Numbered from the stretch's first letter, positions 46,609 to 57,764 are shown. The stretch is 64,000 nucleotides of DNA from Blumeriella jaapii (GCA_009599575.1 VWND01000016.1:124001-188000); one strand, 5' to 3'. The notes: generated by a model not told the origin, from the letters alone. Numbers and translations: made by a program.

Positions 46609-47129
46609 CGTGGGGAGTCTTGAACCCTTCGTGGGGTTGCGCAGAGTAGCTTGTCGTTATTATTGTATGATGTCGAGGCGTGGTTTGCTTGATTGTTGTT
46701 GTGCTGTATGTCGAGGCGTGGTCTGCTTGATAGTTGAAGGAAGATGAGTCGAGGCAAAGTGCCGGCATCCCTACGGTGCTGTATATTCTTAGCGCCCGCG
46801 TTCACGTGCTAAGCCCCTTTCGTCCATAAATCACCAAGCACTGCGAGCCCTGTACACTTTAGGATTGATCTGTGATTCTTCTTGCTCGCTGCTAGTCCTC
46901 ACATTCGCAATCAGTGGGCCGCACTGCTGGGCCTACTGCATGTATATGCTTCTCTCGGTATTCGTGACGCTCAAGGCTCAGAGAGACGTTCGGATGCTTT
47001 ACGGAACATCTGAGCCAAGCTTCTACGATTGCGCAGAAGTACAATGACGACGTCGCGATAGGCACCACTCTTCCCATCCCTTATCATACCACCCGTTCTC
47101 ATCCCCCCTACCCACAAACAGAGACCAAG
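46609..47129. promoter_or_regulatory. Divergent upstream region of FZO1 and VPS2
   Basis: 521 bases between two divergent starts. Two copies of a ~30-base direct repeat ('tgtcgaggcgtggt(t/c)tgctt') occur at about 46670 and 46709, with a third partial copy near 46748, within 150 bases of the FZO1 start. A CACGTG-like core lies near 46803. Confidence 0.6.
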
Positions 47130-47976
47130 ATGAATGTAGGAACTCCTCATTGCATGCTTTCGATACCTACGAAGCTAATATAAAGCGCAGATCGTTGAAT
47201 GGGCGTTCGGAAAGCGCATGACGCCGGCTGAGCGTCTACGCAAGCACCAGCGCTCTCTCGAGAAGACGCAACGAGAACTCGACCGCGAACGAGTCAAACT
47301 CGAGAACCAGGAGAAGAAGCTGATCCAGGAGATCAAGAAGAGCGCGAAGAATGGCCAAATGGGGGCATGCAAGATCCAAGCCAAGGATCTGGTACGGACG
47401 AGGCGATACATCGAGAAGTTCTACTCAATGAGGACACAATTGCAGGCCATCTCGTTGAGAATTCAGGTACGTGGCTCAGAATAGCAGGGGGGAAGTAGCG
47501 CGGAGCTGTGGCTGATCTGCGACAGACCGTACGTACGAATGAGCAGATGATGCAGGCGATGAAGGGTGCGACGGGTGTTCTGGGAAGCATGAACAGGAGC
47601 ATGAACCTACCAGCATTGCAGCGGATCGCCATGGAGTTTGAGAAGGAGAACGACATCATGGACCAGAGGCAGGAGATGATGGACGACGCCATTGATGATG
47701 TGACTGGTCTTGAAGATGAGGCTGAGGGCGAGGAAGTCGTTGAGCAAGTGCTGGAGGAGATTGGGATTGACCTGAAGAATGCGGTAGGCTTCGGTGCTCC
47801 GGCCATGCTGGTGCACATGCTAATTCCCGTTGTAGATGGGCGAGACTCCTTCCGGACTTCAAAGCACTACTGTGCCGGAAGGTCGCGTTGCGCAAGCGAT
47901 CGGGGGTGGAGGAGGAGCTGGGGGGACCGATTCGGCAGACGACGACCTCCAAGCCCGTCTGAACCGGCTTAGATAA
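47130..47976 (+). CDS. VPS2: ESCRT-III subunit Vps2/Did4 (CHMP2)
   Basis: ESCRT-III core subunit that works with Vps24 in multivesicular body formation and recruits Vps4. Exons are 47130-47135, 47191-47466, 47526-47783 and 47836-47976, giving 226 residues. The first coding exon is only six bases (Met-Asn), followed by a 55-nt intron. The basic N-terminal helix hairpin is typical of CHMP2 ('EWAFGKRMTPAERLRKHQRS', 'YIEKFYSMRTQLQAISLRIQ'), then 'MKGATGVLGSMNRSMNLPAL' and the acidic region 'DDAIDDVTGLEDEAEGEEVV'. The C-terminus 'LQARLNRLR' is a MIM1 motif for the Vps4 MIT domain. All junctions are phase 0. Confidence 0.94.
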
Positions 47977-49455
47977 CTCGGTGCTGGCGAGATATGATGT
48001 AGGAGTTGGAGGCTTGGTTTTCTCTGAACAGCCACACGCATGGTTCTTCTCCTTGGTCCTTCAACGGTTCGGTTCTGCCGCGCTGTCGACCTGTTGCGGC
48101 GTCCAGGGATGCAAGGCATCAGAAGCCGACTACTCCGTGGGTGTGGAACGACTGACTGCAAGTGTTTCATTTCCCATCCCCTTTGTAGAGCTACCAGTTG
48201 AATGGAGGACCAATCACCGATTTCCGTCTGCGATACGTACCGTACAGGATGAGCAATGGATTGCCTCGAACGATCAGTCAGCCACCACCAACTAGATAGG
48301 TAGGTAGGCAGGCAGGCAGGCAGGCAGGCAGGTAGGTAGGTAGAAATACTTAGACTAGCTGCCCGAGAGACCAGACCTGGCCGACTATTCTGTAGTTGAC
48401 GATTCTTCTCTTGGTGTAAGTTCCATTTGCGTGTTCTTAACTCCGCGCGGGCAAGACCGTGCCTTAGAACATATATACTGTAAATTTGCTGTCGCAAGCA
48501 GACCAACAGCGTAATGCAACCCCCTGGCCCTGCGCATCGCCATCACATATCCATATTTTGATACCGTCCTTTCCTGTCCTGTCCTGTCCTGTCCTGTCCT
48601 GTCCTGTCCTGTCCTGTCCTGTCCTGTCCTGTCCTGTAGATAGAGTGTTGTACCTGACGCTTACGTTGGTTGAGAGAATACCTACTATCACGCACCAACT
48701 CCCTCACGAGCACACGAACGACAACAGAGCGGAGAAGCGCAACTCCTCTCTCGCGATCAGAGATCTGCGCGTCTGATCCCCCAAGTGCGACCAATCCCAA
48801 GGGCCCAACGACAACGACGACGACGATGGCTTGAATCGTGGCATGCCGGCCCCTCCATCGCCTTGCCTGTCGTGCGTCTCCCTGCCAGTGCGAGCCATCT
48901 TTCTTGAGCCGAACATCAACAACCATTCAATTGTGAGCGAGCCGGATTCCGTGGCGTCTCGGCGGCTCCTCGCGCTGGACGCGTACGACTCTATGTGCTT
49001 TGGTGTTCTGTAAGTCCCATCAACACAGTACAAACAAAAACAATACAAACAAAGAATGTTTGTTCTACCCCACACTTCACTAACCAGGCCGTCGTCATTG
49101 CTCCCGCTAACTGACGCAGCTGTCCTATCGCCCTACCAAAGTCCAGTACTTTTTACATCAAGATACGAACGAGCCGCCGACACCCCTTTTCGCATGTTTG
49201 GATCCCCAGAAAAAATACAACAGCATCCACACCCGACCGGCTATCAACAAGCAATCTGCCCCGCGACGCGACCGCACACGTCCATCTCGGCGATTGAAGC
49301 CGGATTCCATCTTCCATCTTCCATCACCTCTGATACCTGCTCTCTCTCCGTCGTGCTTGCCCACGTCTCTTGGAGACAGGGCCGCTCAAACCTACAAACT
49401 GGCAGGAAACGGCAGCAAGCAGCGGAGGTCCTCTGGGGGAGGCTTCCTGAACAAA
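47977..49455. other. Spacer with TAGG/CAGG and CCTGT microsatellites; possible 5' exon of the PP2C gene
   Basis: Contains 'aggt/aggc' tetranucleotide repeats (48297-48346) and about thirteen copies of 'cctgt' (48573-48637). The PP2C frame stays open upstream of 49456 to 49198, so part of the right end may be coding or a spliced leader. No other gene seen. Confidence 0.5.
48573..48637. repeat. (CCTGT)n pentanucleotide microsatellite
   Basis: Thirteen near-perfect consecutive copies. Confidence 0.95.
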
Positions 49456-51374
49456 ATGTTTGGAGGCAACAGTGCATCTCCCCCCAAAGACGGTGTTCCA
49501 GCTCCCCAGGCAGAGACGGTGGTCCCCATCAACATGGACTCCTCCAACACACCGAAGGCCGCCGAGGACAGCGGGACGGGCGAGAAGCGCAGCGGCAATG
49601 GCAGCCCTCCAGGCCGTCAAGCCGCAGAGACAGGCGCAACGGTCGAGAAGAAGCGCCGGGGTAGCGGAGTAGGAGGGAAGGCGAGCTCGCTGTTGGCCAG
49701 CGCAAAGAACTCTCTACACTTCGACAAAAGCCCAAACTCGGCCGGCTTCATGCGCAATCCTGCCGAAGTCAGCAACCAGACGCCTCTTCAGAAGCTCGGC
49801 AAGCAAGATCCAGCACTCAGCGTGCCCCAGGGACAGCACAACAACTCGGCCGGCGAGTCTCTGCCAGGTCCTAAATCCACGTTTACGGTGGGCGTCTGGG
49901 AAGACAAGAACAAGAAATGCCGTCGTACCATGGAGGATACACATGCGTTTCTGTACAATTTTCTGCATACCCCGGCTCCGGTGTTGGGACCGGAGGCCTC
50001 GAGCGCGGTCGCAAAGTCAAACGAGGAACTGGAGCCGCTCGACTCGAATCCCAGCCTTGCGCCTTCGCTCTCCTCCTCGGATATGATGGAGACCGACAAT
50101 GGATACTTTGCCATCTTTGACGGTCACGCCGGCACTTTCGCAGCGGATTGGTGTGGTAAGAAGCTTCACATTATCCTAGAGGAGACGATACGAAAAAACC
50201 CGAACACCGCCATCCCAGAACTGCTCGATCAGACGTTCACTACCGTCGATGCTCAGCTAGAAAAGCTTCCGCTGAAGAACAGTGGTTGCACCGCGGTCAC
50301 GGCGGTCCTTCGTTGGGAAGACCGGATACCAAATGCTCAGTCAGCCACCGGATCAACCGCTATCGCACCTGTGGTTGTCGCGGAGGTTCGTGCTCACAAC
50401 GACGCTTCCAAGGGCGAGGAGAAATTCGGAGACAGTGGAGTAGACATGAGCAAATCCCCGCTCCAAGCAACTGCCGCTGGGTCGACTCCGAACAGCGAAG
50501 TAGCATCAACACACGCTAGGATCCGAACAACTGCGACACGCCAGCGTGTCTTGTACACCGCAAACGTTGGCGATGCCCGCATCGTCCTCTGCAGAAGCGG
50601 CAAGGCCCTGAGATTATCATATGATCACAAGGGCAGTGACGAGAACGAAGGCAAGCGGGTTTCCAATGCTGGAGGCCTCATCTTGAACAATCGTGTCAAT
50701 GGCGTCTTGGCCGTTACTCGTGCGCTGGGAGATTCGTACATGAAAGATCTCGTCACTGGTCACCCCTACACGACCGAAACTGTTATCCAGCCTGATCTCG
50801 ACGAATTCATCATTCTTGCTTGCGACGGTGTAAGTTATGGACGTTTCCCTCGCAAATCATGGCTAATGGATCGTAGTTGTGGGACGTGTGTTCCGATCAA
50901 GAAGCTGTGGACCTGGTTCGCAATCAACAAGATCCTGTCGCTGCCGCTAAACAGCTGGTTGATCACGCTCTCGCGCGATTCAGCACCGACAATCTCTCTT
51001 GCATGATCGTCCGCTTCAACAAGTCTGCCCTCTTGACGACTACCAAGGAACCATCCTCTGCTATCGGTGTTGAAGGTGATCCAAACTCAATCGCTGGCAA
51101 GATCTCGGAGTCGGAAAAGATCGTCATCGAAGCGAGGAGAAAGGTTCAAGAGGAAGGCGTACCAGGTGTTGGCGTTAGCGGCAGCAATAGCGGCAAAGGC
51201 CACGATCCAGTTCCAATCCCCGAGGACGACGTTCGAAAGACCATGCAGAAAGTCGTCGAGGAAGAGCCCAGCTTAGTCGAAGGCGACGCTCCAGAGCTGA
51301 ATCTTAAGTCAACCGAAGCTACGAGTGCTGAGACGGTGAAGAATTTGAAGCTGCCTGACGGAGCTCTCAGATGA
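49456..51374 (+). CDS. Protein phosphatase 2C, Ptc1-like
   Basis: Mg2+/Mn2+-dependent Ser/Thr phosphatase of the PP2C family, nearest in layout to fungal Ptc1 regulators of stress MAP kinases. Exons are 49456-50829 and 50877-51374, giving 623 residues from '[13 protein letters not shown]'; the frame is open another 258 bases upstream, so the start is uncertain. After a disordered Ser/Gly/Pro-rich N-terminus (~135 residues) come the metal-binding motifs '[10 protein letters not shown]', '[15 protein letters not shown]', '[15 protein letters not shown]', '[15 protein letters not shown]', 'ILACDG' joined across the intron to '[11 protein letters not shown]', and '[10 protein letters not shown]'. 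Unusual are a ~40-residue insert after '[12 protein letters not shown]' and a ~70-residue insert after '[10 protein letters not shown]' that push the catalytic domain beyond the usual 280 residues. The C-terminal ~120 residues are hydrophilic. Confidence 0.9.
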
Positions 51375-52601
51375 AAGAGTTTGCCTTCTTGGGAGCGAAT
51401 TGTAGTGGCATGGGTTATGTTATGTTATGGTTATGAAATCTTCTTGCATCATTACACCCCTTCGCACGGATCTCGAGCGGGTGAACGACTTTCTTTTTTC
51501 TTGAGGCCACGGATCATTGCGATGGCTGGGTGGAGCCAGCTCTCGAAGTGTGCGTTTGGAGCGTGGTCAGGTTGCGATGCCATTACGGATGGCGGGAATG
51601 CTAGGTTGATAATGAGGCGCACGAGCAGAGAAAATCACGTACATGCAACTCTTGCATCTTTGTACTAAAATGAAATGGCATCAAACGCACAGGTGTACTG
51701 CATTCTGATATGAGCCAGCTCGTTTAACAAGCAAGGAAGCTACTTTCAAAAATCTTCGTCTATTTTGCTCGAACACTTGTCAATAACAACAATCATTATT
51801 CACAACGACACAAAATATCCCACGCCGCGCCCAATCCCCCCCCCCCCCCCCTCTTCCATTACATATGAATCAAGGTAAAAATGCACAAGTCCCGCCAACT
51901 ACATACATTTGCATTACAATACTGTTGTGACAAAAACTCCCACATATCGATATTCGAAGCAAGCAACGTACAGTACGGTACCTAATCCTACAACATCTTA
52001 CACGCCCAATTCCTCACTTTATCAACTCGACACATCTCTCGAAACAAATGAAAGCAAATTAACCACCCTGTTCACACTTCACAGGATCATCAAACTACGT
52101 CTTACTCACTCACCTCCGCTTAAGCCGCTAGGTCATAGTAGAATATCCTAAAAGATGGGCGACTGATAATGTTCACTCGTACGGTATGTATGTATGTATG
52201 TATGTATGTATGTATGTATGTATGTATGTATGTATATATGTATATATATGCTGATCTTTATCTAAGATTACATTCTCTTTCCGCGGAGGTGAGTTGAAGG
52301 CTAAGGAGGGAGGTGAGGGGGCCGACCGGATGTCCAGATGACAAAGAGACAAAAGTTGTTAGCAGCAGCCCGAGATAGATTCCAGCTACTTGTTAGGCGC
52401 TTGACCTCCTTCATGGAACTGCAACGCGGCATGCTCCGGGGAAGTGCCGAGATCTGGCTAGAAATAGCTACATCGTTGGTTGATGAAGATCTCCAAGTGT
52501 TTGGTAAAAGATAGAACATGCCATGGAGCTGGTCCAATTAAGCTCAAGCCCCGGCCTCGGCTGCAGAAGCGGGCCTCCCCGTCCCAACCCCGCGACGGAC
52601 G
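51375..52601. other. Spacer between the PP2C gene and HEM3
   Basis: No gene supported. It contains a C run of about thirteen (51838-51851), a TACTG-type repeat (51968-51982) and a long TATG microsatellite (52184-52250). Confidence 0.6.
52184..52250. repeat. (TATG)n microsatellite
   Basis: About thirteen copies of 'tatg' ending in a TA-rich tail, ~350 bases upstream of HEM3. Confidence 0.95.
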
Positions 52602-53738
52602 ATGGAAGAAAACAAAACAACCCCTCCATCAACCGCTTCACGCCTCAATCACCACTCCCCAGACACCGCAATCATGGCGACCCACGAGCAGCTCCCATCC
52701 ACGTCCTCCCGTGGCCCTCTGGACCCTACCATCAACACCGAAAAGAGGAAAACCCTGCACATCGGCACCCGCAAGTCGGCTCTGGCCATGATACAAGCCG
52801 ACATGGTGCTCGCAGCCCTGCAAAAAGCACACCCGGATCAGCCCTTCGAGATCCACGCCATGAGCACCATGGGCGACAAGAACCAGACCACGGCGCTGCA
52901 TGAGTTCGGCGCCAAGAGTCTGTGGACGCATGAGCTCGAGGCCCAATTGCTGGACGGCAGGCTGGACTTCATCGTGCACTGCTTGAAGGACATGCCGACG
53001 CAGCTACCCAACAACTGCAAGATCGGCTGCATTATGGAGAGGGAGGACCCCAGGGACTGCGTGATCATGAAGAAGGGACTGGGTTTCAAGACGCTGGCCG
53101 AGCTGCCCGAGGGAGCTGTGGTCGGCACGAGTAGCGTGCGCAGAAGCGCGCAGGTCAAGAAGGCCTGCCCGCATCTGAAGTTCAAGGACGTGCGAGGGAA
53201 TCTGGGGACGAGATTGGCGAAGCTGAATGCCGAGGATTCCGAGTACTCGTGTCTGATCCTGGCCGTCGCGGGAGTGGTGAGGCTGGGCTGGACGGATCTC
53301 ATCACGCAGTACCTGGACTCGAACACCGCCGGTGGCGGCATGCTGCATGCGGTTGGGCAGGGTGCGCTGGCAATCGAGGTCAGAGAGGGAGACGAGAAGA
53401 CCTTGGAGGTTTTGCAGTGCTTGTCGAACCAGGATGCTACGCTGGCTGGTATCGCGGAGCGCAGCCTGATGCGGACGCTCGAGGGCGGATGCAGCGTACC
53501 GATAGGTGTCGAGACGACGTGGATCGAGAAGGGCAAGCTGCTGATCAAGGCCATCGTGGTCAGCCTGGACGGAACGCAGAGCGTAGCGGCCGAGCGACTG
53601 GGAGAGATCCTCAATGAGAAAGATGCAGACGAGTTTGGGTGGAAGCTGGCTCAAGAGCTGGTGGAGAAGGGAGCTGCCAAGATCTTGGAGCAGATCAACC
53701 TCAACCGTCCGATTATCAAGGAGGCCGGCGGAGCATAG
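52602..53738 (+). CDS. HEM3: Hydroxymethylbilane synthase (porphobilinogen deaminase)
   Basis: Third enzyme of haem synthesis from ALA; it polymerises four porphobilinogens into hydroxymethylbilane. Single exon, 378 residues. The family order is complete: 'LHIGTRKSALAMIQADMV', 'LWTHELEAQLLDGRLDFIVH' with 'CLKDMPTQLP' (catalytic Asp region), 'VVGTSSVRRSAQ', 'VRGNLGTRLAKL', 'LAVAGVVRLG', 'AVGQGALAIEVR' and the cofactor-attachment block 'EGGCSVPIG' whose Cys binds dipyrromethane. The first ATG adds 24 Thr/Ser/Pro-rich residues; a second in-frame ATG at 52674 ('MATHEQLP') is an equally likely start. It ends 213 bases from the convergent GCV3. Confidence 0.96.
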   Translation: MEENKTTPPSTASRLNHHSPDTAIMATHEQLPSTSSRGPLDPTINTEKRKTLHIGTRKSALAMIQADMVLAALQKAHPDQPFEIHAMSTMGDKNQTTALHEFGAKSLWTHELEAQLLDGRLDFIVHCLKDMPTQLPNNCKIGCIMEREDPRDCVIMKKGLGFKTLAELPEGAVVGTSSVRRSAQVKKACPHLKFKDVRGNLGTRLAKLNAEDSEYSCLILAVAGVVRLGWTDLITQYLDSNTAGGGMLHAVGQGALAIEVREGDEKTLEVLQCLSNQDATLAGIAERSLMRTLEGGCSVPIGVETTWIEKGKLLIKAIVVSLDGTQSVAAERLGEILNEKDADEFGWKLAQELVEKGAAKILEQINLNRPIIKEAGGA

Positions 53739-53951
53739 ATGGATGGATGCATTTGGCAGCGCCATGGCAGAGGCTGCTCATGAGCAAGGAGGTCTGAATG
53801 TATGGAGGGCCTATGTACAGACTGACGTCTCGTGGCATGAGAGAAGTGCAAGATGGTTCTATGTGCCAATTCCCCCACGCATTCATGGAGTCCCAGGCGT
53901 CGTTCCACGCTGAGGTGCGACCTCTTTGTGCACACCCCACTCCTCAGTCCA

Positions 53952-54578
53952 TCAAGCGTCCTCCGTGAACTCCTTGTATTGCTTCGCATCCATCAGGGCA
54001 TCCAGGTCTTTCACCCCTTCCGCGAGCACCTCGACCTTGGCCACCCAGCCGCCCGAGGACGAATCGTCCTCCGGCCCCTTGTTGATGGTGGCGGGCTTCT
54101 CCTCCAGCAAGTCGTTGACGGCGGTGATGGTACAGCTGATCGGGGCGTTGATGTCCGACGCCGACTTCACGGATTCCACGGCGCCAATCGCGTCTCCGGC
54201 CGCGACGTCCAAGGGAATGCCCGATGGCAGCTCAACGTACACCACGTCGCCGAGGGCACGCGCTGCGTATTCGGAAATCCCGATGAAGCCCGTCTTGCCG
54301 TCCTCGGACAGCTCCACCCACTCGTGGTCCCGGGTGTACTTCTTGGCCTGTGCTATGTTGCCCACCCATCAGCATCGTGCTGCGATGGGAGTCGGACGCG
54401 GTGAGGGTGAGGAGGAGGAGGGGGGGGAGGGGGAGGAGCCCTTACGAACGGGCGAGGCAGAGAAGGCTCGCTTTTGGACATGGAATTGTGAGGCCGTCCG
54501 GGGCGCGGCAATAGTGCCGGCGGCGGCGGAGAACCGCGCGGCGACAGGGCGTAGAGATCGTGCAGCAATGGATGCCAT
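53952..54578 (-). CDS. GCV3: Glycine cleavage system H protein
   Basis: Lipoyl carrier of the mitochondrial glycine decarboxylase complex. Minus-strand exons are 54578-54446 and 54352-53952, giving 177 residues. The presequence is Arg/Ala/Ser-rich ('ARSLRPVAARFSAAAG', 'QKRAFSASPV'). The mature domain begins 'KKYTRDHEWVELSEDGKTGF' and contains the lipoylation site 'IGAVESVKSASDI' (Lys after Ser-Val), 'INAPISCTITAVN' and 'GGWVAKVEV'. The 93-nt intron is extremely purine/pyrimidine-biased (poly-G and GGA runs on the plus strand). Reading straight from the first exon would hit a stop soon, so the splice is needed. Confidence 0.94.
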
Positions 54579-55281
54579 GGTTGCGGGCGATGTGATGGGG
54601 GGGGGATGTGATGGGATGTGAGGCTGTTGATGTTCTCGACCTTCACCGCACCGACGCGGCGTACAGGAACGGCCAAACCAAAAAAATCAGTAAAAGGGTC
54701 AAATCCAATCAGAGGACCCACTGCGAATTACTCGCCACTCAACTCTAATGATCCCAATGAAAAACGCTACCTGGAACCTTACATACAGTACAGTACTGTA
54801 CTGTACTGTACTGTAAATAGGTAAACCTTGGTAAGAGTGGCTAAGTAGCCAGGTCCGTACATGCTGCACAGTACTGTATTTACTGACTGGACTGGACTGA
54901 CTGGACTTCACGCGGCTGAAGGCGGCGAATGACTTCACATCCCCGACACCCGACACCCGACTCACAACATTACAACATTACAACATAACAGCATTACAAC
55001 AGTACCACAACAACAACCACCACCACAACCACCACCACAACCACAACAATTCCCCCACAACAACCACCCGAGCGTGTCTTTCGCCGTGGCGTGGATTCTC
55101 CTGCAACACCGCATCGTTGTACCGTACGCGCATCACTGATGCATTCCTTCATTTGCAGCTCCTCCTGATCACGAGCCTCCTCCCCCCTTCTCTCATCCTC
55201 CTACCTTGCTTGTCCTGCCTCACCTCCGCCGTCGTTCCACCCCCTCCGCACCCACCAGTGGCCCACGTAACGAACTGGTTC
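54579..55281. promoter_or_regulatory. Divergent upstream region of GCV3 and SPG1
   Basis: 703 bases between two divergent genes. Contains a G run near the GCV3 start, (TACTG)n repeats at 54781-54815 and 54868-54880, 'tggac' repeats at 54885-54907 and 'acaac/caccac' repeats at 54958-55050. No further gene. Confidence 0.6.
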
Positions 55282-55371
55282 ATGGACTCCTCGACGCTTT
55301 CCGCGGACTCGCCATCTCAATTCCACGACGCCGTCGACAGCATGGAGGGTACGGGAGAGGCGCCGTACGAG

Positions 55372-55403
<32 letters not shown>

Positions 55404-56451
55404 GCAGCAGCTGCAGCGCGAGGACCGCCCGGACGACGCCTTGGGCGGCGCTGAAGAAGCACACACCCCAACCCGACGACACCACCACATTCACTCCCAA
55501 TCCGCCGACTTCTCAACCTCACATCAGACCTACTCCGGTCCTCCCACGCCCGACGTCGATCCCACCGGCAACGGCAGATATCCGACGCCGCCCACAGCGT
55601 TCGCGCCCTCCATCTCCCGCCCCAGCTCAGGACTGTCGGGGGCCAACGGGTACAGCAATATGCAAGCCTCCTACGCCGACCAGAACGCCCGCGGTGCGAC
55701 CTCGGACCAGAACCGGAACAAGAACAGCGTGGTCATCAAGGTCGGCATGGTGGGCGATGCACAGATTGGCAAGACGTCGCTCATGGTCAAGTATGTGGAG
55801 GGGAGCTGGGATGAGGACTACATTCAAACGCTGGGAGTCAACTTCATGGAGAAGACGATATCGATACGGAACACCGAGATCACCTTTTCGATTTGGGATC
55901 TGGGAGGGCAGAGGGAGTTCGTCAATATGCTGCCGTTGGTGTGCAACGATGCCGTTGCGATCCTGTTCATGTTCGACTTGACGCGGAAGAGCACGCTCAA
56001 TAGCATCAAAGAATGGTACCGACAAGGAAGAGGATTCAACAAGACGGCCATCCCATTCTTGGTTGGAACGAAATACGACCACTTCGTCAACTTCCCAAGA
56101 GAGGATCAAGAAGAGATCTCGAATCAGGCACGTCTTTTCCCTTCCTCACTGTCAGCGCGATTGCTAACTCGTCCCCAGGCCCGTAGATTTGCAAAAGCAA
56201 TGCGAGCAAGTCTGATCTTCAGCAGTACCAGTCACAGCATAAACGTGCAAAAGGTAGACTTTCACTCCTACACTATGCAATCTTCAACCCGCCAATGAAC
56301 TACCTTCCAAAAATTCCAAACATGAACCCCCCCACTGACTCCCTCCTGCCAGATCTTCAAAATAGTTCTGTCCAAAGCCTTCGACCTGAAATGCACCATT
56401 CCTGAGATCGAAAACGTCGGCGAGCCCCTCCTCCTCTACCAAGCCGTTTGA
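55282..56451 (+). CDS. SPG1: Septum-promoting Ras-like GTPase Spg1/Tem1
   Basis: Small GTPase that sits at the top of the septation initiation / mitotic exit network on spindle pole bodies. Exons are 55282-56127, 56179-56253 and 56353-56451, giving 339 residues. The first ~145 residues are a disordered extension absent from yeast Tem1, with thirteen consecutive Gln at about 32-44 and Ser/Thr/Pro-rich sequence. The GTPase domain has G1 'VGDAQIGKTSLMVKY', switch I to 'YIQTLGVNFMEKTI', G3 'WDLGGQREF', and G4-type 'VGTKYD', then the Spg1-specific C-terminus 'IFKIVLSKAFDLKCTIPEI' ending 'EPLLLYQAV' without a CAAX box, as normal in this family. Intron 1 (56128-56178) has a GC donor, an ideal CTAAC branch site and no stop, so retention would add 17 residues. 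Confidence 0.94.
56128..56178 (+). other. GC-AG intron in SPG1
   Basis: Begins 'gcacgt' after 'aatcag' and ends 'ccccag' before 'gcccgtaga', with branch sequence 'gctaac' 18-13 bases before the acceptor end. Removing it gives the expected 'ISNQARRFAKAMRASL'. Confidence 0.8.
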
Positions 56452-57039
56452 TACCCACTCGCTCACCCCCTTCTCCCACCCTCCCGCCAAAGTTTCACGA
56501 ACCAAAAACGAAACACACACCAACCAACCTTCCACACGCCAGCCACCACTACCACACAACAATTCTCATGAACTCCCATACCATCCCAAGCTCCTTGCTC
56601 GCCGAGATGAGACGAGGGCCGGAACGCATCGATTTACGCAATGCCACGCCCACTTTGAATTGATTGACTGACTGACACAAACGAGCACACTCGACGGATG
56701 AGGATGACCTCCACGGGCACAAGTTCAGAGTGAGCACGCAAGCATGCACCTTAGGCATGTATGGCCGGCGAAGACGGACCTAAGAAGGAAGGGCGGCATA
56801 CCTGCATTTTCCGCAAAATGAATGAAAAAGAAACCCATGTACCTCGTGTGCTTGTTCTCGCATCCATCTCTTTTTGTGCACCTCTCCCTCTCTCCCCATC
56901 CCCCCCTCTCCCCAGTATGTGTTCTTGTGACGTTGTGGAATAGGTACTTACCTACCTACCTACCCAACAATCTCTGTCCTTGCTCGCCCACGGATCCCGG
57001 CGCAGATTACCTACTTACTCTGTACAGCGTAGAGGAAGG

Positions 57040-57235
57040 GAGATGATAATAATAATGAAATTCTTCAACGTCAGGAGGGGCCAAAGCCACCTCAGCCTTC
57101 CGCAGGGCACGTAGAACGTGCTAAGCCGAGGATGATTATTCACCAGAGACCTTCGGAAAAGCAGTGATGTAAAAGACGTGTTTGGCCAGGGGGGCCGCGA
57201 TATGAGCTTTTCGTTTACAGGCGGGAGGGTTTTTT
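57040..57235 (+). repeat. Dispersed repeat family A, copy 2
   Basis: Partner of 42880-43085; see that entry for the shared blocks. The exact match 'cgtgctaagccgaggat' lies at about 57117-57133. Confidence 0.75.
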
Positions 57236-57441
57236 GACTAATGGTGTTGGTGATGTGATCTTTGTTGGTTTCGAAGATTTTAAAGTGGGTAGGTAGGGTA
57301 TGTAGGGTATGTAGGGTATGTATATGCGTACTAAGAAAGGGAAAATCGTGATTGGGGAATAGCTACTTTGTACGGTGTACGGTAGAGGAAGGGAGAGAGA
57401 GAGAGGAAGGGAGAGAGAGAGAGGAAGGGTATAGTGAGTGA

Positions 57442-57764
57442 TGTAAATGTAAATGTAAATGTAAATGTAAATGTAAATGTAAATGTAAATGTAAATGTAA
57501 ATGTAAATGTAAATGTAAATGTAAATGTAAATGTAAATGTAAATGTAAATGTAAATGTAAATGTAAATGTCCCTGTAAATGTAAATGTAAATGTAAATGT
57601 AAATGTCCCTGTAAATGTCCCTGTAAATGTAAATGTCCCTGTAAATGTAAATGTCCCTGTAAATGTAAATGTAAATGTAAATGTAAATGTAAATGTAAAT
57701 GTAAATGTAAATGTAAATGTAAATGTAAATGTAAATGTAAATGTAAATGTAAATGTAAATGTAC
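57442..57764. repeat. (AAATGT)n hexanucleotide array with CCCTGT variants
   Basis: About 53 units of 'aaatgt'. Five or so units read 'ccctgt', clustered at 57569-57660, spaced by one to five normal units. Six being a multiple of three, several frames are open (Asn-Val on plus, Phe-Thr and Tyr-Ile on minus), which is not coding evidence. Confidence 0.97.
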
